From the NCBI GenBank assembly GCA_045564655.1, contig JBJLGX010000009.1, forward strand, positions 1-20,595: a stretch of 20,595 nt of DNA, written 5' to 3'. Shown here in pieces: positions 18,162 to 20,595 of this stretch. The position numbers and the translations under genes were made by a program. The notes under the pieces are model-generated. The model was not told the origin of the DNA. It saw only the letters and a list, made by a program, of their open reading frames with translations, and ran no database searches. The stretch is from UBA826 sp045564655. GTDB lineage: Bacteria > Chloroflexota > Dehalococcoidia > Lucifugimonadales > UBA826. Positions within the stretch are counted from its first letter, which is position 1. Every line of letters starts with the position of its first letter.

Positions 18162-19318
18162 TTAAACCAACGAAATAAATACACCTGCAATAACAGCAGA
18201 TCCAATAACTCCAGCAACATTAGGCCCCATTGCATGTGGCAATAAAAATGTTTTAGGATTAGACTCTTGACCAACATGGTGTGATATTCTAGCTGCCATA
18301 GGAACTGCTGACACCCCAGCAGATCCTATTAAAGGATTTATCTTTTCTTTCAGAAAAACATTCATTATCTTAGCAAACAATAACCCTCCGACAGTCCCGC
18401 AAGAAAAAGCAATCAATCCAAGCCCTAATATCACGATTGTCTGAAAGTCAAAAACTCTTTCTGCTGTAAGCTGAGTCCCAACTGTTATCATTAAAAAAAT
18501 CGTAGCTATATTAAGAATTTCATTACTAGCTGCTTGAGTTAATCTTGGAACCACTCCGCTCTCTCTAAATAAATTCCCAATCATGAACATAACAATTAAA
18601 GGAGCAGACTTAGGAACTATTAATACAATAAAAATAAGTGCAACATTAGGAAATACGAGCTTTTCTAATTTCGAAACATCTCTAGGTGGGGCCATTTCAA
18701 TTTGTCTTTCTTTCTCTGTAGTGAGAAGCTTCATTAATGGTGGTTGAATAAATGCGACAGATGCCATATATGAATATGCAATAACTGCAGTGATTCCTAA
18801 TAATTCAGGTGCCAATTTTGCCGATAAAAATATCGTTGTGGGCCCATCTGCCCCACCGATAATTCCAATAGCTGCAGCTTCTGCAATACCAAAATCCATC
18901 CCCAAAAAACCTGCTAGTAGTGCCCCCCAAAAAGCAACAAATATGCCAATTTGGGCCGCTGCACCTAGCAATAATGTTTTAGGATTTGCAATAACAGGTC
19001 CAAAATCAGTTAAAGCGCCAATCCCTAAAAATATAATAGGTGGCAGAATGTTCCAGAAAGATAATCCATAGTGAAAAAAATACACCGAAAATCCCTGCCT
19101 CTTGAAATCCTGAACTTCCAACAGGTGAATTTATTAATCCCGTAAGAGGCAAATTGGCCGCAACAACACCTAATCCAATTGGCAGTAACTCATACGGTTC
19201 CCACTCTTTCCTAATCGCCAGATATATAAACGTTAACCCCAAGACAATCATAACAATTTCTTGCCAGCCTATATTGGCAAATCCTGTTGTCTCTATAAAA
19301 TCTTAAAAATTCTTGCAT
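18162..19318 (-). pseudogene. Na+-translocating decarboxylase beta subunit (OadB/MmdB/GcdB), frame broken twice
   Basis: This membrane subunit decarboxylates carboxybiotin and pumps Na+ outward. The family sequence is spread over three frames. ATG at 19318 gives MQEFLRF, then the frame must shift in the AAAA at 19297-19300 to read IETTGFANIGWQEIVM. A second shift in the A7 run at 19074-19080 joins GIFGVFF to HYGLSFWNILPPIIFLGIG. Deleting one base at each site gives exactly 384 codons plus stop, normal for MmdB/GcdB. Functional motifs survive: DFGPVIANPKTLLLGAAAQ, GGADGPTTIFLS (Asp157, matching OadB Asp203) and the C-terminal GPNVAGVIGSAV. It starts 3 nt after the OadG-like stop and ends 2 nt before the biotin-carrier ATG. 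As written it would yield no full protein; sequence error, fresh mutation or slippage are the options. Confidence 0.88.
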
Positions 19319-19321
19319 ATA

Positions 19322-19516
19322 CTAGCTTCTTTTCTCATTTGCGAGTTGATTCTTCAAAACTGCAACTGCAACTGCAGCAGCCCTGAACTTCCTATTAGAT
19401 TCTTCTATTTCTTCTAATGTGGGGGGTACAGGAATCGGATTGATTTTACTAGCTACTATTCTAGTAATGTAAATAGAAGAAATTAGAATCAATAACAGTG
19501 TGAAAGCTGTTCCCAT
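19322..19516 (-). CDS. Small OadG/MmdD-like subunit of the Na+ decarboxylase
   Basis: A 64-residue (as annotated) protein with one N-terminal transmembrane helix (TAFTLLLILISSIYITRIV), a proline-rich bend (NPIPVPP) and an Ala-rich helix (AAAVAVAVLKNQLA). This matches the layout of the gamma/delta subunits that hold the decarboxylase complex together. The frame stays open upstream to 19570 and those 18 codons read like the family (DYSTIIKGLSLTAIG), but no ATG, GTG or TTG precedes the in-frame TGA at 19571-19573. AAGGTGA just upstream would suit a start near 19565. Hence the real protein is probably longer, using a rare start or hidden by another one-base error; removing one A would join it to a GTG at 19574. 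It is the first gene of the operon. Confidence 0.7.
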   Translation of the reverse strand: MGTAFTLLLILISSIYITRIVASKINPIPVPPTLEEIEESNRKFRAAAVAVAVLKNQLANEKRS

Positions 19517-19570
19517 CCCTATCGCGGTAAGAGATAAGCCTTTTATAATAGTTGAGTAATCGATTTGAAA

Positions 19571-19650
19571 TCACCTTAAAATTGTAAATCCTAATTAGAG
19601 ATTTTACACTATACTAATAAAAACAAATAGACAGATAAGTATAAGGCATT
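19571..19650. promoter_or_regulatory. Divergent intergenic region between the decarboxylase operon and the Yip1-like gene
   Basis: This AT-rich 80-bp spacer must hold both promoters. TATACT (19610-19615) is a 5/6 -10 candidate for the + strand and TAAAAT on the minus strand (19599-19604) for the operon, but neither has a convincing -35 at the right distance. No operator-like palindrome was seen. Confidence 0.3.
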
Positions 19651-20181
19651 ATGATAAATTATTTAATCAAAGCAGCATTACTAGAAAAATCTGTATATGC
19701 TATATTTAAAAAATCTCCTGAGATGGTCCTATATTCTTTAGTTACCGTGTCCTTAGCAGGTTTATCACTAGCAGCAGCTCTTAAATATACTACGGATAAC
19801 ACAGGTACAGAATCATATCTAATGATAATGGTAGCCTTCAGTACAATCCTAGTAGGTTGGATGATGTGGAGTTTCGTAGCAAAGGTAATATGCCAAGTAT
19901 TAGGATCTGAGTCAGAATTCAGAGACATGATGCGTAGTACAGGTATTGCGTATAGCCCAGGAATCTTATCAATATTTATATCCGTAGGGAAAGTGAATTC
20001 TACAATAGGCTTATTTATAGTTCTAGTCGTATGGGTTTGGATACTCTTATCTGTTACTCGATCAATTCAAGCAACACAAGAAATTAGTTTTGCAAAATCC
20101 CTCATCCCTGGAGTAATAGGTTGGTTTATGGCATGGATCGTATTCATCCCATTAATGTTAGGTCAATATTGGCCAGCTTAA
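19651..20181 (+). CDS. Yip1-domain-like membrane protein
   Basis: A 176-residue integral membrane protein whose pattern fits the Yip1 (PF04893) family. There is a short amphipathic N-terminus (MINYLIKAALLEKSVYAIFKKSPE), then helices near 26-45, 57-84, 102-125, 124-143 and 154-172. The family-typical stretch DMMRSTGIAYSPGILSIF followed by the IVLVVWVWILLSVTRSIQATQEIS helix is present. The function of bacterial members is unknown; no catalytic residues are seen. A weak AAGG lies close to the ATG. The gene stands alone, divergent from the decarboxylase operon and convergent with the TatD gene. The family call is by pattern only. Confidence 0.7.
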   Translation: MINYLIKAALLEKSVYAIFKKSPEMVLYSLVTVSLAGLSLAAALKYTTDNTGTESYLMIMVAFSTILVGWMMWSFVAKVICQVLGSESEFRDMMRSTGIAYSPGILSIFISVGKVNSTIGLFIVLVVWVWILLSVTRSIQATQEISFAKSLIPGVIGWFMAWIVFIPLMLGQYWPA

Positions 20182-20272
20182 TTACAATATCCCCCCTGCC
20201 AAATAAGTAGAAATTAAATTCCAATCAGTTTCGTATACATTTACCTAAACACCAAATTGCAGAATAATCCCC

Positions 20273-20595
20273 TCAAGTTAAATTGCTACTTAGTTCGGGA
20301 ATATACTTTGTAATCAAACTCCACTTTCTTGTAAGTATTTTCTTAGTATTACTAAATATCATATTCTCAATATAAGTTGAATCTTCATCTTTAATACGCG
20401 AAATCTCATCAATAATTGAGCGTAAATGCCTTGGTTCTGTCCAATTATTTCTATTCTTTTTAAAATATTGCGGGAAAGAATCAGTTTCAATTACTAAATT
20501 ATCTAAAGGTAATTCCTTTACAACAGTTTTCAATTCTGGAATCCTAAATAATGGCCTAGCTATAGACATATAAAAACCTAAATCAATAGCATGCT
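20273..20595 (-). CDS. TatD-family metal-dependent hydrolase, C-terminal part (5' end outside window)
   Basis: The frame is open to the window edge, so this is the last ~107 residues of a longer protein. IDLGFYMSIARPLFRIPELK followed by LPLDNLVIETDSFP matches the C-terminal part of TatD/YcfH metallo-hydrolases, where the Asp of ETD is a metal-coordinating catalytic residue. The EPRHLRSIIDEISRIK helix and the late Asn (MIFSNTKKIL) also fit. Members are 3'-5' exonucleases or other amidohydrolase-fold enzymes acting in the cytoplasm. The usual ETDSPY is changed to ETDSFPQYF, and the N..P motif reads NNWTEP. The metal-binding HxH motif lies outside the window. No terminator is visible between it and the convergent Yip1-like gene. 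Confidence 0.8.
   Translation of the reverse strand, partial: HAIDLGFYMSIARPLFRIPELKTVVKELPLDNLVIETDSFPQYFKKNRNNWTEPRHLRSIIDEISRIKDEDSTYIENMIFSNTKKILTRKWSLITKYIPELSSNLT

Noticed and set aside
19006..19251. The 81-codon frame here and the 319-codon frame at 18162-19121 as two separate genes
   Set aside because: Together they make one continuous beta-subunit sequence in different frames; the residues past each joint (SLWIIFLEHS and MEVQDFKRQG) are out-of-frame noise.
1..20595. CRISPR array, insertion sequence, integrase or phage genes
   Set aside because: No regularly spaced repeats, terminal inverted repeats flanking a transposase, or mobile-element protein motifs were seen.

Overview
The window is an AT-rich stretch of bacterial chromosome read with the standard bacterial code. 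All three stop codons are used, and starts are ATG, often with weak or no Shine-Dalgarno sequence. The best lineage guess is a low-GC Chloroflexota of the SAR202 / Dehalococcoidia type. This rests on the DUF2298 'Chlor_Arch_YYY' membrane protein (a family typical of Chloroflexi and some archaea), the general look of RpoB and RpoC, the CoA-transferase pair, and a sodium-pump decarboxylase module. It is an inference from family content and not a phylogeny. No rRNA, tRNA, CRISPR array, transposase or phage gene was seen.

Region 1 (1-6724, + strand) looks like one operon. It holds the 3' part of a DUF2298 membrane protein, two consecutive family III (CaiB/BaiF) CoA-transferase genes, and an S9 (acylaminoacyl-peptidase-like) serine peptidase. 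The last three genes are translationally coupled by stop/start overlaps (ATGA, then TAATG). Only the second CoA-transferase keeps the catalytic aspartate, so the pair may form a heteromer with one silent subunit.

Region 2 (6725-8890) has an orphan six-helix membrane protein with a strong Shine-Dalgarno sequence and a perfect 17-bp terminator hairpin. A short structured-looking spacer follows, then dinB (DNA polymerase IV) on the minus strand.

Region 3 (8891-17153, + strand) is rpoB-rpoC under its own good sigma-70-like promoter, with a leader of about 140 nt containing an inverted repeat and a small hairpin. Neither rplJ/rplL nor rpsL/rpsG flanks it. A 20-bp perfect hairpin ends the unit and overlaps the stop codon of the convergent next gene.

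Region 4 (17149-19570, minus strand) reads 5' to 3' as a small OadG-like subunit, the OadB/MmdB/GcdB beta subunit of a Na+-translocating decarboxylase, a free-standing biotin carrier protein, and a gamma-class carbonic anhydrase. The carboxyltransferase (alpha) subunit is not in the window. The beta-subunit frame is broken twice by single extra bases in A/T runs. Removing one base at each site restores a complete 384-residue protein with its key motifs. This is either recent inactivation or sequence error, and is the most important item to check.

Region 5 (19651-20595) has a Yip1-like membrane protein on the + strand and the C-terminal part of a TatD-family metal-dependent hydrolase on the minus strand, cut by the window end.
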